A DNA stretch of 64,000 nt from PALSA-612 sp963776735 (GTDB lineage: Bacteria; Actinomycetota; Thermoleophilia; Gaiellales; Gaiellaceae): positions 124,001 to 188,000 of the forward strand of contig CAVZNV010000016.1 in the NCBI GenBank assembly GCA_963776735.1, given 5' to 3'. A model generated the notes under the pieces. It was not told where the DNA came from and made no database searches. It was given only the letters and a program-made list of their open reading frames with translations. This document shows, one piece after another, positions 16,567 through 24,305 of the stretch. Positions within the stretch are counted from its first letter, which is position 1, and each line of letters opens with the position of its first letter. The translations under genes and the position numbers were made by a program.

Positions 16567-17169
16567 GTGACTCGAAGGCACCTGGCCGCCGCCGTGCTCG
16601 CCGTCCTCGTGGCAGGCGCAAGCGCCGGCGCAGCGCTGTCCTCGAGCGGAGGCGGCCTGCTGCCGGGCACGATGATCGGCAAGGCGCCGTGGGGCGCGAA
16701 CGACGGGCAGTACCTGAAGCAGCGCCTCAAGGACATCGGACTGCACCCGCTCCCGGCCGAGGGCACGAAACTCCACATCCATGCGCACCTCTACGTCGTC
16801 GTGAACGGCCTTATCTACCGCGTGCCGGCGCTGATCGGCATCAACATCCAGCAGCGCTTCATCGCCGAACTGCACACGCACGACGACACGGGGATCATCC
16901 ACGTCGAGTCGCCGACGGTCAGGACGTTCACGCTCGGGGAGTTCTTCGACGTGTGGGGCCTGCGCTTCAGCTCGCGGTGCCTGGGCGCGTACTGCGCCAC
17001 GGCCAAGAAGCAGGTGATGGTCTGGGTTCACGGGAAGCGCGTGACGACCGATCCTCGGAAGATCATCCTGAAAGCCCACGAGGCGATCGTCGTCGCGTAC
17101 GGAACGCTCGCGTCGCTGAAGCCGCTCGGGCCGATCCCGGCGACGTACCCCTTCCCCAAGGGCTACTGA
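16567..17169 (+). CDS. Secreted His-rich protein of unknown function
   Basis: 200 residues with a short basic N-terminus and a signal segment (HLAAAVLAVLVAGASAGAAL). The mature domain has clustered histidines: KLHIHAHLYVVVNG near residues 60-73, ELHTHDDTGIIHVESP near 100-115, then FTLGEFFDVWG. The HxHxH and HTHDD patterns look like a metal site, perhaps for copper or zinc, but no enzyme family is recognised. Two Cys in SSRCLGAYCATA may pair. GTG start; CACTAT ends 6 nt before it and could serve as a leaderless -10. The lipoprotein gene follows 44 bp later in the same direction. Confidence 0.7.
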   Translation: MTRRHLAAAVLAVLVAGASAGAALSSSGGGLLPGTMIGKAPWGANDGQYLKQRLKDIGLHPLPAEGTKLHIHAHLYVVVNGLIYRVPALIGINIQQRFIAELHTHDDTGIIHVESPTVRTFTLGEFFDVWGLRFSSRCLGAYCATAKKQVMVWVHGKRVTTDPRKIILKAHEAIVVAYGTLASLKPLGPIPATYPFPKGY

Positions 17170-17213
17170 CAGCCTTTCAGGCGCCTTTCATCTGGGCGCC
17201 CCAGACTCGCACG

Positions 17214-19160
17214 GTGCCACGCATGCTCGCCGCGGCAGCGACGCTCGCCGGCCTCGCCTCGCTCCTGGCCGGGTGCGGCGGGTCGGCCGCGTCGAAGTCC
17301 GCCCCGCCTGTGGCGTCCGTGCCGCGTACGCCGACGTCCCATCAGCGGCAGGCCGCGAGGCACGCGAGTTACCCGGCCGCGGTCGCGCTGGGACTTCCGC
17401 CCGTCCCGCGCGGCCCGGTTCCGGGGTACATCCTCATCGCGGACCGCAACAACAACCGGCTGCTGATCGTCTCGCCGACCGGCCGCATCGTCTGGCGCTT
17501 CCCGCACCCCGGCGACGTCCGCGCCGGGCAGTCCTTCCACGATCCGGACGACGCGTTCTTCACGCCGGACTGGCACCGGCTGATCACGAACGAGGAGTTC
17601 AACGACTCCCTCGCGCAGATCGACCTGCGGACGAAGCGGATCGTCTGGTCGTACGGACGGGCCGGTGTCGCCGGGTCGGGGCCGGGCGAGCTGTCCAACC
17701 CGGACGACGCGTACCGACTCCCTGACGGCGTGATCCAGGTCGCCGACATCCAGAACTGCCGCGTGCTCCGCATCAGCGAAGCGCGGAAGATCCTGCGCTC
17801 GTTCGGCTCGGCCGCCGCCTGCGTCCACGATCCGCCGCGCTCGTTCCACTCGCCGAACGGTGCCACGCCGCTCCCCGACGGCGGCACGCTCGTGACCGAG
17901 ATCGGCGGCTGGGTCGACCGGCTGTCGCGCACCGGCCGACTGCTCTACTCGGTGCGAACACCGACGACCTACCCGTCGGACGCGCAGCTGCTGCCGAACG
18001 GGAACATCCTCGTCGCCGGATTCAACAGCCCTGGGCGAGTCGACGAGATCACGCCGCGCGGCCGGATCGTCTGGACGTACGGCCCGACGTCGGGGCCCGG
18101 CGAGCTGAACATGCCTTCGCTGGCCGTGCGCTGGCCGAACGGGATGATCGCGCTCAACGACGACTGGAACCATCGCGTCGTCGTCATCGATCCTCGGACG
18201 AAGCAGATCGTCTGGCAGTACGGGCACACCGGCGTCGCCGGCTCGGCGCCGGGCTACCTGTCCAAGCCGGACGGGATCGACCTGCTCCCGGCACCGTTCG
18301 TGCGGGCGGCTCCGGTGCGACGCCTGGTCGTGTCGCGCGTCGGGTCGCTACCGCAGGCGGCCTCGCGCGTGGCAGTGGTCGCCCTTCCCGGCGGGAGGCT
18401 GATGGCGCTCGGTGGGCTGGCGGGCGGCTCGTCGACCGACTGGGTCCTGGCCGGAAAGCCTGGCTCGCTGCGCCGTGTCGGCCGGCTGCCGACGCCGACG
18501 CACGATGCAGCCGCTGCGCTGCTCGGCGGTTCGGTGTACCTGTTCGGCGGCGGCGAGGCGGTTTCATCTCCCGCGGTCGTCCGCGTCGACCCTGCGACGG
18601 GCAGAACCCGCACCGCCGGTAGCCTCGGCGAGCCGCTGTCCGACCTCGGCGCCGTCTCCGCCGGCCGCGTCGCCTACCTCGTCGGCGGCTACACCGGCGC
18701 GAAGTTCGCGACGGCGATCCTTCGCTACCGGCCCGGCCACGTGCCGACGCTCGTCACCCGGCTTCCATCCGGGCTCCGCTACGCCGGCGTGGCGATGCTC
18801 GGCGGGCGGATCTACGTCGCCGGCGGCGTGACGACGTCTGGCGAGAGCGCGGCCGTCTATGCAGTCGATCCCGCGAGCCGGTCGGTGACGCAGATCGCGA
18901 CGCTCCCGGCGGCCGTCGCACACGCGCCGCTGGTCGCGCTCGGCCGCTTCCTCTACCTCGTCGGCGGCACCGACGCGCAGGGCGGGGCGCTCGGCTCGAT
19001 CCTCCGGATCGACCCGGCAAGCGGAACCGTCGTGTCGGCCGGGCGCCTGCCGAGCCCCCTGGCCGACGCGGCGGCGACGCGGATCGGCACGCGGATCGTC
19101 GTGCTCGGCGGCGCGGGCGCAGCCCCGTCGAACGCGGTGCTCGAACTGCACGTCGGTTAG
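17214..19160 (+). CDS. Lipoprotein with two consecutive beta-propellers (NHL/arylsulfotransferase-like and Kelch)
   Basis: An exported lipoprotein of 648 residues. The signal peptide ends in the lipobox LLAGC (Cys about residue 20). Residues about 60-360 are repeats of the type ILIADRNNNRLLIVSPTGRIVWRF, NILVAGFNSPGRVDEITPRGRIVW and NDDWNHRVVVIDPRTKQIVWQYG, a six-bladed NHL/arylsulfotransferase-like propeller. Residues about 370-648 are a Kelch/galactose-oxidase-like propeller (ALLGGSVYLFGGGEA, MLGGRIYVAGGV, ALGRFLYLVGGTD). No catalytic residues can be assigned. GTG 17214 gives a basic n-region (MPRM) and has CAGACT 6 nt upstream; ATG 17223 is the alternative. Confidence 0.85.
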   Translation: MPRMLAAAATLAGLASLLAGCGGSAASKSAPPVASVPRTPTSHQRQAARHASYPAAVALGLPPVPRGPVPGYILIADRNNNRLLIVSPTGRIVWRFPHPGDVRAGQSFHDPDDAFFTPDWHRLITNEEFNDSLAQIDLRTKRIVWSYGRAGVAGSGPGELSNPDDAYRLPDGVIQVADIQNCRVLRISEARKILRSFGSAAACVHDPPRSFHSPNGATPLPDGGTLVTEIGGWVDRLSRTGRLLYSVRTPTTYPSDAQLLPNGNILVAGFNSPGRVDEITPRGRIVWTYGPTSGPGELNMPSLAVRWPNGMIALNDDWNHRVVVIDPRTKQIVWQYGHTGVAGSAPGYLSKPDGIDLLPAPFVRAAPVRRLVVSRVGSLPQAASRVAVVALPGGRLMALGGLAGGSSTDWVLAGKPGSLRRVGRLPTPTHDAAAALLGGSVYLFGGGEAVSSPAVVRVDPATGRTRTAGSLGEPLSDLGAVSAGRVAYLVGGYTGAKFATAILRYRPGHVPTLVTRLPSGLRYAGVAMLGGRIYVAGGVTTSGESAAVYAVDPASRSVTQIATLPAAVAHAPLVALGRFLYLVGGTDAQGGALGSILRIDPASGTVVSAGRLPSPLADAAATRIGTRIVVLGGAGAAPSNAVLELHVG

Positions 19161-19170
19161 CGTCCCGCAC

Positions 19171-20181
19171 ATGGCGGAGCGGGTGGACGTCGCCGTCGTC
19201 GGCGGCGGCGTGATGGGGCTGGCGACGGCCTGGGCGCTACGCCGAGCGGGTCGTGAGCCCGTCGTCCTCGAGCAGTTCCGTGTCGGCCATGCGCACGGCT
19301 CGAGCCACGGCGCGACGCGGATCTTCCGGCTCGCGTACGCGGAGGAGGAATGGGTACGCCTGGCGCAGGAGGCGCTCGAGCTCTGGCGCGAGCTCGAGCA
19401 GGAAGCGGGCGAACAGGCGCTCGAGCTGGTCGGACTCCTCGACCTGGCGGACGACCCGACACCTCTGGCCGCGGCGCTCGACGCGTGCGGGACGGCGTAC
19501 GAGCTCCTCTCCGCCGCCGAGGCAGAACAGCGTTTCGGCCTTGCAACACAGTGTTGCAAGGTGTTGTTCCAGCCCGAGGCCGGGGTTGTGCTGGCCGATC
19601 GCGCTCTCCGTGGATTCGCGGCGGGCGTCGAGGTGCGCGAGGAGACACGGGTCACGTCGCTGGAGCCGCTCGACGAGAACGTCCGGCTGAACACGGAGCA
19701 CGGTGCACTGGAGGCGAGCGAGGTCGTCGTGGCCGGCGGTGCCTGGGCGAAGCGGCTGCTTGCCGACCTGCCGGTCGTCGTCACGCGCGAGACGGTCGCC
19801 TACTTCCGGCTCGCCGACGAGCGGACGGTGCCGTCGGCGATCGACTACGCGGCCGACGAGACGTACGCGCTCACGGCGGGTCTGGGACTGCTGAAGGTCG
19901 GGCTCCACCACTCCGGCGCAGAGGTGGATCCGGACGAGCGGGGCGAACCAGACACGGCGGTCGTCGCCCGCGAGGCAGCGTGGGCCGCACGCAGCTGGCC
20001 GCTCGCGAGCCCGGAGCCGGAACGGGTCGAGACCTGCCTCTACACGAGCACGGCCGACCACCGCTTCGTGATCGAGCGTCGCGACCGGATCGTCGTCTGC
20101 TCGGCCTGCAGCGGCCACGGCTTCAAGTTCGCGCCCGCGATCGGCACGCGCGCCGCCGGGCTGGTCGTCAGCGGTCGCTGA
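19171..20181 (+). CDS. FAD-dependent amine oxidase of the monomeric sarcosine oxidase / N-methyltryptophan oxidase type
   Basis: A 336-residue DAO-family flavoenzyme that oxidises a secondary or N-methyl amine with O2; the exact substrate is unknown. The dinucleotide fold is at residues 5-20 (VDVAVVGGGVMGLATAWALRRAG), followed by GSSHGATRIFRLAY. Near the C-terminus ETCLYTSTADHRFVI holds the Cys matching the covalent FAD-binding Cys of monomeric sarcosine oxidase, then CSACSGHGFKFAPAIG. Residues LATQCCKV (about 123-130) are encoded by a perfect 23-bp palindrome identical to an intergenic repeat at 24266. ATG; TAGCGT ends 7 nt upstream. The 3' end overlaps the convergent phosphotransferase gene by 14 bases. 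Confidence 0.88.
   Translation: MAERVDVAVVGGGVMGLATAWALRRAGREPVVLEQFRVGHAHGSSHGATRIFRLAYAEEEWVRLAQEALELWRELEQEAGEQALELVGLLDLADDPTPLAAALDACGTAYELLSAAEAEQRFGLATQCCKVLFQPEAGVVLADRALRGFAAGVEVREETRVTSLEPLDENVRLNTEHGALEASEVVVAGGAWAKRLLADLPVVVTRETVAYFRLADERTVPSAIDYAADETYALTAGLGLLKVGLHHSGAEVDPDERGEPDTAVVAREAAWAARSWPLASPEPERVETCLYTSTADHRFVIERRDRIVVCSACSGHGFKFAPAIGTRAAGLVVSGR
19539..19561. repeat. 23-bp palindrome, copy 1 (inside the flavoenzyme gene)
   Basis: Perfect palindrome with arms CCTTGCAACAC around a single central base. It is read in frame as LATQCCKV within the sarcosine-oxidase-like gene. The copy at 24266-24288 is identical on the opposite strand. Confidence 0.8.
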
Positions 20182-21064
20182 GCACCTGGTCGAGCCAGCG
20201 CTGCGCTGCCTCGACGAGCACGTGGTTGTTCTCAAGCGTGTAGTAGGAGAGGATCATCAGCGACTGGGAGAGCGTGTGTCCGCGAGCGCGGCGCCAGGTC
20301 GCGTCGTCGACCGAAAGCGCTGCCCGGAAGGCGTGCCGAGCCTCCCCAGAGAACATCTTCCACGCCGGTCCGACGTCGCACGCCGGATCGCCGACGCCGA
20401 GACCCCCGAAGTCGACCAGCCCGCTGACGCGTCCGTCCTCGGCCAGCAGGTTCCGGGAGTCGAGATCCGCATGCACCCAGAGCGGTGGGCCATCCCAGAC
20501 CGGCGCGGCCAGCGCGGCGTCCCATACGGCCGTGACGGCTGCGACGTCGAGCGCCCCACGGACCTTGGTGATCGCGCCGCGAGTTGCCGCGTCCCGGGTC
20601 TCCAGCGGCTCACCGCGACCCGCGAGCGGCGCACCCGACGCATCGACCCGGCGAAGCGCGACGATGAACCGCGCCAGGTCGGTCGCCGCTTCGCACTGAT
20701 CGCGAAGACGCTCGCGGACGGCCGGCTCGCCCGGAAGCCAGGAGTGGACGGCCCACCGCCACGGATACGCCTCGCCCGGCACGCCGACGGAGAGTGGCCG
20801 CGGGATCGCGAGCGGCAGATGCGATGCGAGCCTCGGCAGCCACTCGTGCTCCTTGTCGGCCTGGCCGACCGCCCCCCGGATCCGTGGCAGGCGCACGGAC
20901 ATGCCCTCGCCGAGGCGGAAAATCGCGTGATCCGTGCCGCGGGGGAAGACGGGTTCCAGCGCGAGGTCGGCCCAGTCCGGGAACTGCGCCTCGAGCAGGC
21001 GGCGAACGAGACCCTCGTCGACGTCCAGTTCGTCCTCGTGCATCCGGACAGGAGCGACGCTCAC
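20168..21064 (-). CDS. APH/choline-kinase-fold phosphotransferase
   Basis: A 298-residue kinase of the aminoglycoside phosphotransferase fold. The catalytic loop is WVHADLDSRNLL (the HxDxxxxN motif) and the metal-binding motif is VDFGGLGVGDPACDV. The N-lobe has RGTDHAIFRLGEGMSVRLPR. Members act on many small molecules, and nothing here shows that the protein confers antibiotic resistance. GTG at 21064 is chosen because it overlaps the rsgA stop as GTGA and has GGAAGGA 6-7 nt upstream; an ATG 21 bases further in is less likely. It is co-transcribed after rsgA. Confidence 0.85.
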   Translation of the reverse strand: MSVAPVRMHEDELDVDEGLVRRLLEAQFPDWADLALEPVFPRGTDHAIFRLGEGMSVRLPRIRGAVGQADKEHEWLPRLASHLPLAIPRPLSVGVPGEAYPWRWAVHSWLPGEPAVRERLRDQCEAATDLARFIVALRRVDASGAPLAGRGEPLETRDAATRGAITKVRGALDVAAVTAVWDAALAAPVWDGPPLWVHADLDSRNLLAEDGRVSGLVDFGGLGVGDPACDVGPAWKMFSGEARHAFRAALSVDDATWRRARGHTLSQSLMILSYYTLENNHVLVEAAQRWLDQVLSDR

Positions 21065-22143
21065 CAGGCATCCTTCCGCTGAGCCCTGGAGAAGCGCCGC
21101 CACTTCTTGCGCTCCTCGGACTTCGCCCGAGCGTCGAGCTTGCGCTCGAGCGCGGCCAGCTCGCGTTGCAGCTTGCTGTAGCTCCTCCACCGCTCAGCGT
21201 CGAGACGCCCGTCGTGGAGCGCCTCCTGCACGGCGCAGCCGGGCTCGGCCGCGTGCGCGCAGTCCGAGAAGCGGCAGAGCGCGGCCAGCTCCGTCACGTC
21301 GTCGAACGTTTCCTGCACTCCGCTCGACGCCTCCGAGAGCTGCAGCTCGCGCATGCCCGGCGTGTCGAGGAAGAGCCCGCCGCCGGGGACGAACAGCAGC
21401 TCGCGGCGCGTGGTCGTGTGCCGGCCGCGGCCGTCGTTTCGGATCTCGCCGATCGCCGCCACCTCCTCGCCGGAAAGCGAGTTGATCAGCGTCGACTTGC
21501 CCACGCCGGACGAGCCGAGGGCGGCCACCGTCCGGTTGCCCACGAAGTACGGCCGCAGCCCGTCGATGCCCTCACCCGTCACGTTCGAGACGGCGTGCAC
21601 GGGCACGCCGACGGCGACCGACTCGACCTCCGCGACGGCAGCATCGACGTCCTCACAGAGGTCGGACTTCGTCAGCACGACAACCGGGTCCGCGCCGCTC
21701 TCCCACGCGAGCACGAGGTAGCGCTCGAGCCGGCGCAGGTTGTAGTCCTCCGCCAGTGCGCTGACGAGGAAGACGACGTCGACGTTCGCGGCCACCACCT
21801 GCTGCTCGCTGACGCGGTGCTGGTCGCTGGCGATCGTGCGGATGAAGGCGGTGCGCCGCGGCAGGACGACACGGATCGTCGAGGTGCCGCCCGCAGGTGG
21901 ATCGACGGCGACCCAGTCGCCGACCGCGGGCAGGTCGGCGGACTCGTCGGCGTCGTGCAGCATCCGCCCGGGCAGGCCGACGCGCGCCTCGCCGTGCTCG
22001 GTGAGGACGTCGTAGGCGCCGCGATGCTGCACGGCGACGCGGCCGGGGACCAGCCCGGAGGCCGCGTGTTCGGCAAATGCTTGTTCCAGTTCGGGCCCCC
22101 AGCCGAGCCGGGAAAGCCCCGGGACCAAAGCGGTCTCGGACAA
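21061..22143 (-). CDS. rsgA: Ribosome small-subunit GTPase RsgA (YjeQ)
   Basis: Circularly permuted GTPase that checks maturation of the 30S subunit. 360 residues: an OB-fold at about 35-105 (GRVAVQHRGAYDV, VGDWVAV), then the permuted G motifs G4 (LTKSDL), G1 (GSSGVGKSTLINSL), G2 (GRGRHTTT) and G3 (DTPGMRE), and the C-terminal zinc finger CRFSDCAHAAEPGC. The tail is very basic (EERKKWRRFSRAQRKDAW). The start is TTG 22143 with AAAGGAG 7 nt upstream. A 17-codon leader ORF and a GC-rich hairpin lie upstream in the same transcript. The phosphotransferase gene follows with a 4-base overlap. Confidence 0.96.
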   Translation of the reverse strand: MSETALVPGLSRLGWGPELEQAFAEHAASGLVPGRVAVQHRGAYDVLTEHGEARVGLPGRMLHDADESADLPAVGDWVAVDPPAGGTSTIRVVLPRRTAFIRTIASDQHRVSEQQVVAANVDVVFLVSALAEDYNLRRLERYLVLAWESGADPVVVLTKSDLCEDVDAAVAEVESVAVGVPVHAVSNVTGEGIDGLRPYFVGNRTVAALGSSGVGKSTLINSLSGEEVAAIGEIRNDGRGRHTTTRRELLFVPGGGLFLDTPGMRELQLSEASSGVQETFDDVTELAALCRFSDCAHAAEPGCAVQEALHDGRLDAERWRSYSKLQRELAALERKLDARAKSEERKKWRRFSRAQRKDAW

Positions 22144-22161
22144 CGCGAGACTCCTTTCGCT

Positions 22162-22186
22162 CTCGTGATGCGCGCCGTGTGGCGCG
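22162..22186 (-). other. GC-rich hairpin between the leader ORF and rsgA
   Basis: The stretch around GCGCGCC-GTGT-GGCGCG can fold into a stem of about six GC pairs, placed after the leader ORF stop and before the rsgA Shine-Dalgarno sequence. There is no U-tract, so it is not an obvious intrinsic terminator. It could affect coupling between leader translation and rsgA. Coordinates are approximate. Confidence 0.4.
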
Positions 22187-22193
22187 ACGGAAC

Positions 22194-22247
22194 TCAGAGC
22201 GCGGGGTCGCCGGACCCGCGCGCGGATGCGAAGAGCTCAGTTGTCAT
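22194..22247 (-). CDS. 17-residue leader ORF upstream of rsgA
   Basis: ATG at 22247 follows a near-perfect Shine-Dalgarno AAGGAGGTGCG and encodes MTTELFASARGSGDPAL, then TGA. This is the strongest ribosome-binding site in the window. The ORF lies in the 5' leader of rsgA, downstream of a consensus-like promoter. It ends 51 bases before the rsgA start, with a hairpin in between. It could be a regulatory leader peptide or a real microprotein. There is no run of a single amino acid that would suggest classical attenuation. Confidence 0.6.
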   Translation of the reverse strand: MTTELFASARGSGDPAL

Positions 22248-22280
22248 GAATCGCACCTCCTTACGTCGCGGGTCGGTTCA

Positions 22281-22309
22281 AGGGTAGGCGACGTGCGGGA
22301 CGTTGGCAA
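22281..22309 (-). promoter_or_regulatory. Promoter of the leader ORF-rsgA transcript
   Basis: Minus strand: TTGCCA (22309-22304), 17-nt spacer, TACCCT (22286-22281). Transcription should start near 22274, about 25 nt before the leader ORF ATG and with room for its Shine-Dalgarno sequence. It overlaps the upstream region of the divergent CHASE2 cyclase gene. Confidence 0.65.
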
Positions 22310-22319
22310 GGAACCCCCG

Positions 22320-22325
22320 TATCCT
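22320..22325 (+). promoter_or_regulatory. Probable -10 element of the CHASE2 cyclase gene
   Basis: TATCCT ends exactly six bases before the GTG start of the cyclase gene, implying a leaderless mRNA. It lies back to back with the rsgA promoter, within about 40 bp. Confidence 0.5.
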
Positions 22326-22331
22326 TGGCCG

Positions 22332-24263
22332 GTGGACAAGCGGCGGCGCTGGCTGCGGACGAAGCTGTTCCTGGGGGTGGCGGTCGTCGCTACGGGACTT
22401 TCGCTCGTCGCGTATGCGTTTCACTTCGGCTTCTTCGAGGGGCTCGAGAAGCAGAGCATCGACACGCGCTTCGATTTCCGCGGCAGCCAGGGACCGCCGA
22501 AGGACATGGCGATCGTCACCGTCGACGACGCGACGTTCAACGATCTCAAGCAAACCTGGCCGTTCAACCGAACGCTGCACGCGAAGATCATCGACCGCAT
22601 CTGCGCGGGGCACCCGAAGGCGATCGCGATGGACATCCAGTTCAGCGAGCTCACGTCGGTGGCGGCTGACAACGCTCTCGGTCAGGCGATCTACGACTGC
22701 AACGGCAAGGTGGCGCTGGCATCGACCGAGGTCGGTCCCGGCGGATCGCCGGGGTTGATGTTCGACGCAAGCGCGTTGAAGCAATTCCACGCGAAGGCCG
22801 GCAACTCGAACTTCTCGACTGACAGCGCGGACGTGATCCGCCAGATGCCCTACGAACTGGACGGCCTGAAGAGTTTCGCCCTGGGCGCCGCCGAGATCGC
22901 GACCGGGAAGACGATCACGAAGTCCGAGATGGGCGGCTCGAGCCAGTGGATCGACTTCGCCGGCCCGCCGGGGACCGTGACCGCCTACTCGTATGTACGG
23001 GTTCTGCCGATGCGCGTCGTCCACGCCGGCGGCAAGAGGCCGTGGAAGGTCGTGGCGTTCGGCGCTGCCCCCGGCATCTACGTCACCGCGGCTCGCACGA
23101 GAGCCGCTGCGGAGGCCGCTCTGACGCGTTCCCAGGTGCCGTCGAGCGCGTTCCGCGACAAGGTCGTAGTCGTCGGCGCGTCCGCTTCCAGCCTGCAGGA
23201 CATCCATCCGACGTCCACGGGTCCGAACATGCCCGGCCCGGAACTCCAGGCGAACGCCATGGAGACGGCGATCAAGGGCTTCCCGCTCCGCAGCATCGGA
23301 ACGACCTGGGACGTCGTGCTGATCGTCTGTCTCGGCTGCGTCGTGCCGCTCGCGAGCCTGCGCATGCGCCCGCTGTTCGCCGTCGGCACCGGGCTCTTCT
23401 TCGCTGCGCTCTTCATCCCCGGCGTCCTGATCTTCGCGTTCGACGAGGGCAAGGTCGCCTCGTTCGTCTATCCGCTCGCCGCGCTGATCCTCTCGACCGT
23501 CGGCGCGATCGCCGTGCACTACGTCGTGACCGCGTTCGAGAAGGAGCGCGTGCGCGACGTCTTCTCGCGCTTCGTCCCCGAAGGCGTGGTCGACCAGTTG
23601 ATCGCGAACGCCGGCGAAGACCTCCGGCTCGGCGGCAAGGAGGTCGTCGGCACCGTGATGTTCAGCGACCTGCGCGGCTTCACGTCGAGCGCCGAGTTCA
23701 TGCCGGCCGACGGCGTCATCCGCGTCCTCAACCACTACCTGCACGAGATGAGCGAGGCGATCCTCGCCCACGGCGGGACGCTCGTCTGCTACATGGCCGA
23801 CGGCATCTACGCCCTCTTCGGCGCGCCGGTCGACTACGAGGACCATGCCGACCGCGCGCTCGCCGCCGCCCGCGAGATGCTGACCGAGCGGCTGCCGGCG
23901 TTCAACGAGTTCATGCGCGCGCAGGGACTCGGCGAGGGCTACCTCATGGGCATCGGCCTCAACACGGGGCCGGTGATGACGGGCAACGTCGGCCACGAGC
24001 GGCGCATGGACTACACCGCCGTCGGCGACGTGCCGAACACGGCGTCGCGCATCGAGGGCATGACGAAGACGACGCCGTACTCGGTGCTGATCGCCGAGTC
24101 GACGGTGCAGGCGCTCAAAGAGCCGCCGGCGGACATCGTGTTCTACGAGGAGCAGGACGTCCGTGGACGGAAGGAGCGGCTCAAGCTCTACGCGCTCGAC
24201 ATCAAGAAGGACGGCGGCGCTCCCGCGTCGCCGGCGCCGGCAGCGGCAGCTCCGGCGACGTAG
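22332..24263 (+). CDS. CHASE2-domain class III adenylate/guanylate cyclase
   Basis: Membrane receptor cyclase of 643 residues. One N-terminal transmembrane helix (residues about 12-30) leads to an extracytoplasmic CHASE2 domain (about 35-330: EKQSIDTRFDFRG, MAIVTVDDATFNDL, VVVVGASASSLQDIHPTSTG). Three further helices (about 345-430) precede the catalytic domain (about 460-620). The metal Asp residues are present in VMFSDLRGFTSS and YMADGIYALFG, and NTASRIE keeps the transition-state Asn and Arg. The usual KxxGD reads CYMAD, so the adenine-selecting Lys is Cys; nucleotide preference is uncertain. The C-terminal tail is Ala/Pro-rich. GTG start, leaderless -10 TATCCT. Confidence 0.92.
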   Translation: MDKRRRWLRTKLFLGVAVVATGLSLVAYAFHFGFFEGLEKQSIDTRFDFRGSQGPPKDMAIVTVDDATFNDLKQTWPFNRTLHAKIIDRICAGHPKAIAMDIQFSELTSVAADNALGQAIYDCNGKVALASTEVGPGGSPGLMFDASALKQFHAKAGNSNFSTDSADVIRQMPYELDGLKSFALGAAEIATGKTITKSEMGGSSQWIDFAGPPGTVTAYSYVRVLPMRVVHAGGKRPWKVVAFGAAPGIYVTAARTRAAAEAALTRSQVPSSAFRDKVVVVGASASSLQDIHPTSTGPNMPGPELQANAMETAIKGFPLRSIGTTWDVVLIVCLGCVVPLASLRMRPLFAVGTGLFFAALFIPGVLIFAFDEGKVASFVYPLAALILSTVGAIAVHYVVTAFEKERVRDVFSRFVPEGVVDQLIANAGEDLRLGGKEVVGTVMFSDLRGFTSSAEFMPADGVIRVLNHYLHEMSEAILAHGGTLVCYMADGIYALFGAPVDYEDHADRALAAAREMLTERLPAFNEFMRAQGLGEGYLMGIGLNTGPVMTGNVGHERRMDYTAVGDVPNTASRIEGMTKTTPYSVLIAESTVQALKEPPADIVFYEEQDVRGRKERLKLYALDIKKDGGAPASPAPAAAAPAT

Positions 24264-24290
24264 TTCCTTGCAACACTGTGTTGCAAGGAA
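24264..24290. repeat. 27-bp palindrome, copy 2, immediately after the cyclase stop codon
   Basis: Perfect palindrome (arms TTCCTTGCAACAC with one central base) starting on the base after the TAG of the cyclase gene. The inner 23 bp (24266-24288) are identical, inverted, to the copy inside the flavoenzyme gene. As RNA it would form a 13-bp stem and could terminate the cyclase transcript. It lies between convergent genes. Confidence 0.8.
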
Positions 24291-24305
24291 AGACGTGTCC
24301 GGACG

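Noticed and set aside
20168..21064. Aminoglycoside resistance gene
   Set aside because: Only the general APH fold is visible. It is co-transcribed with rsgA in a housekeeping context and has no feature specific to known resistance enzymes.
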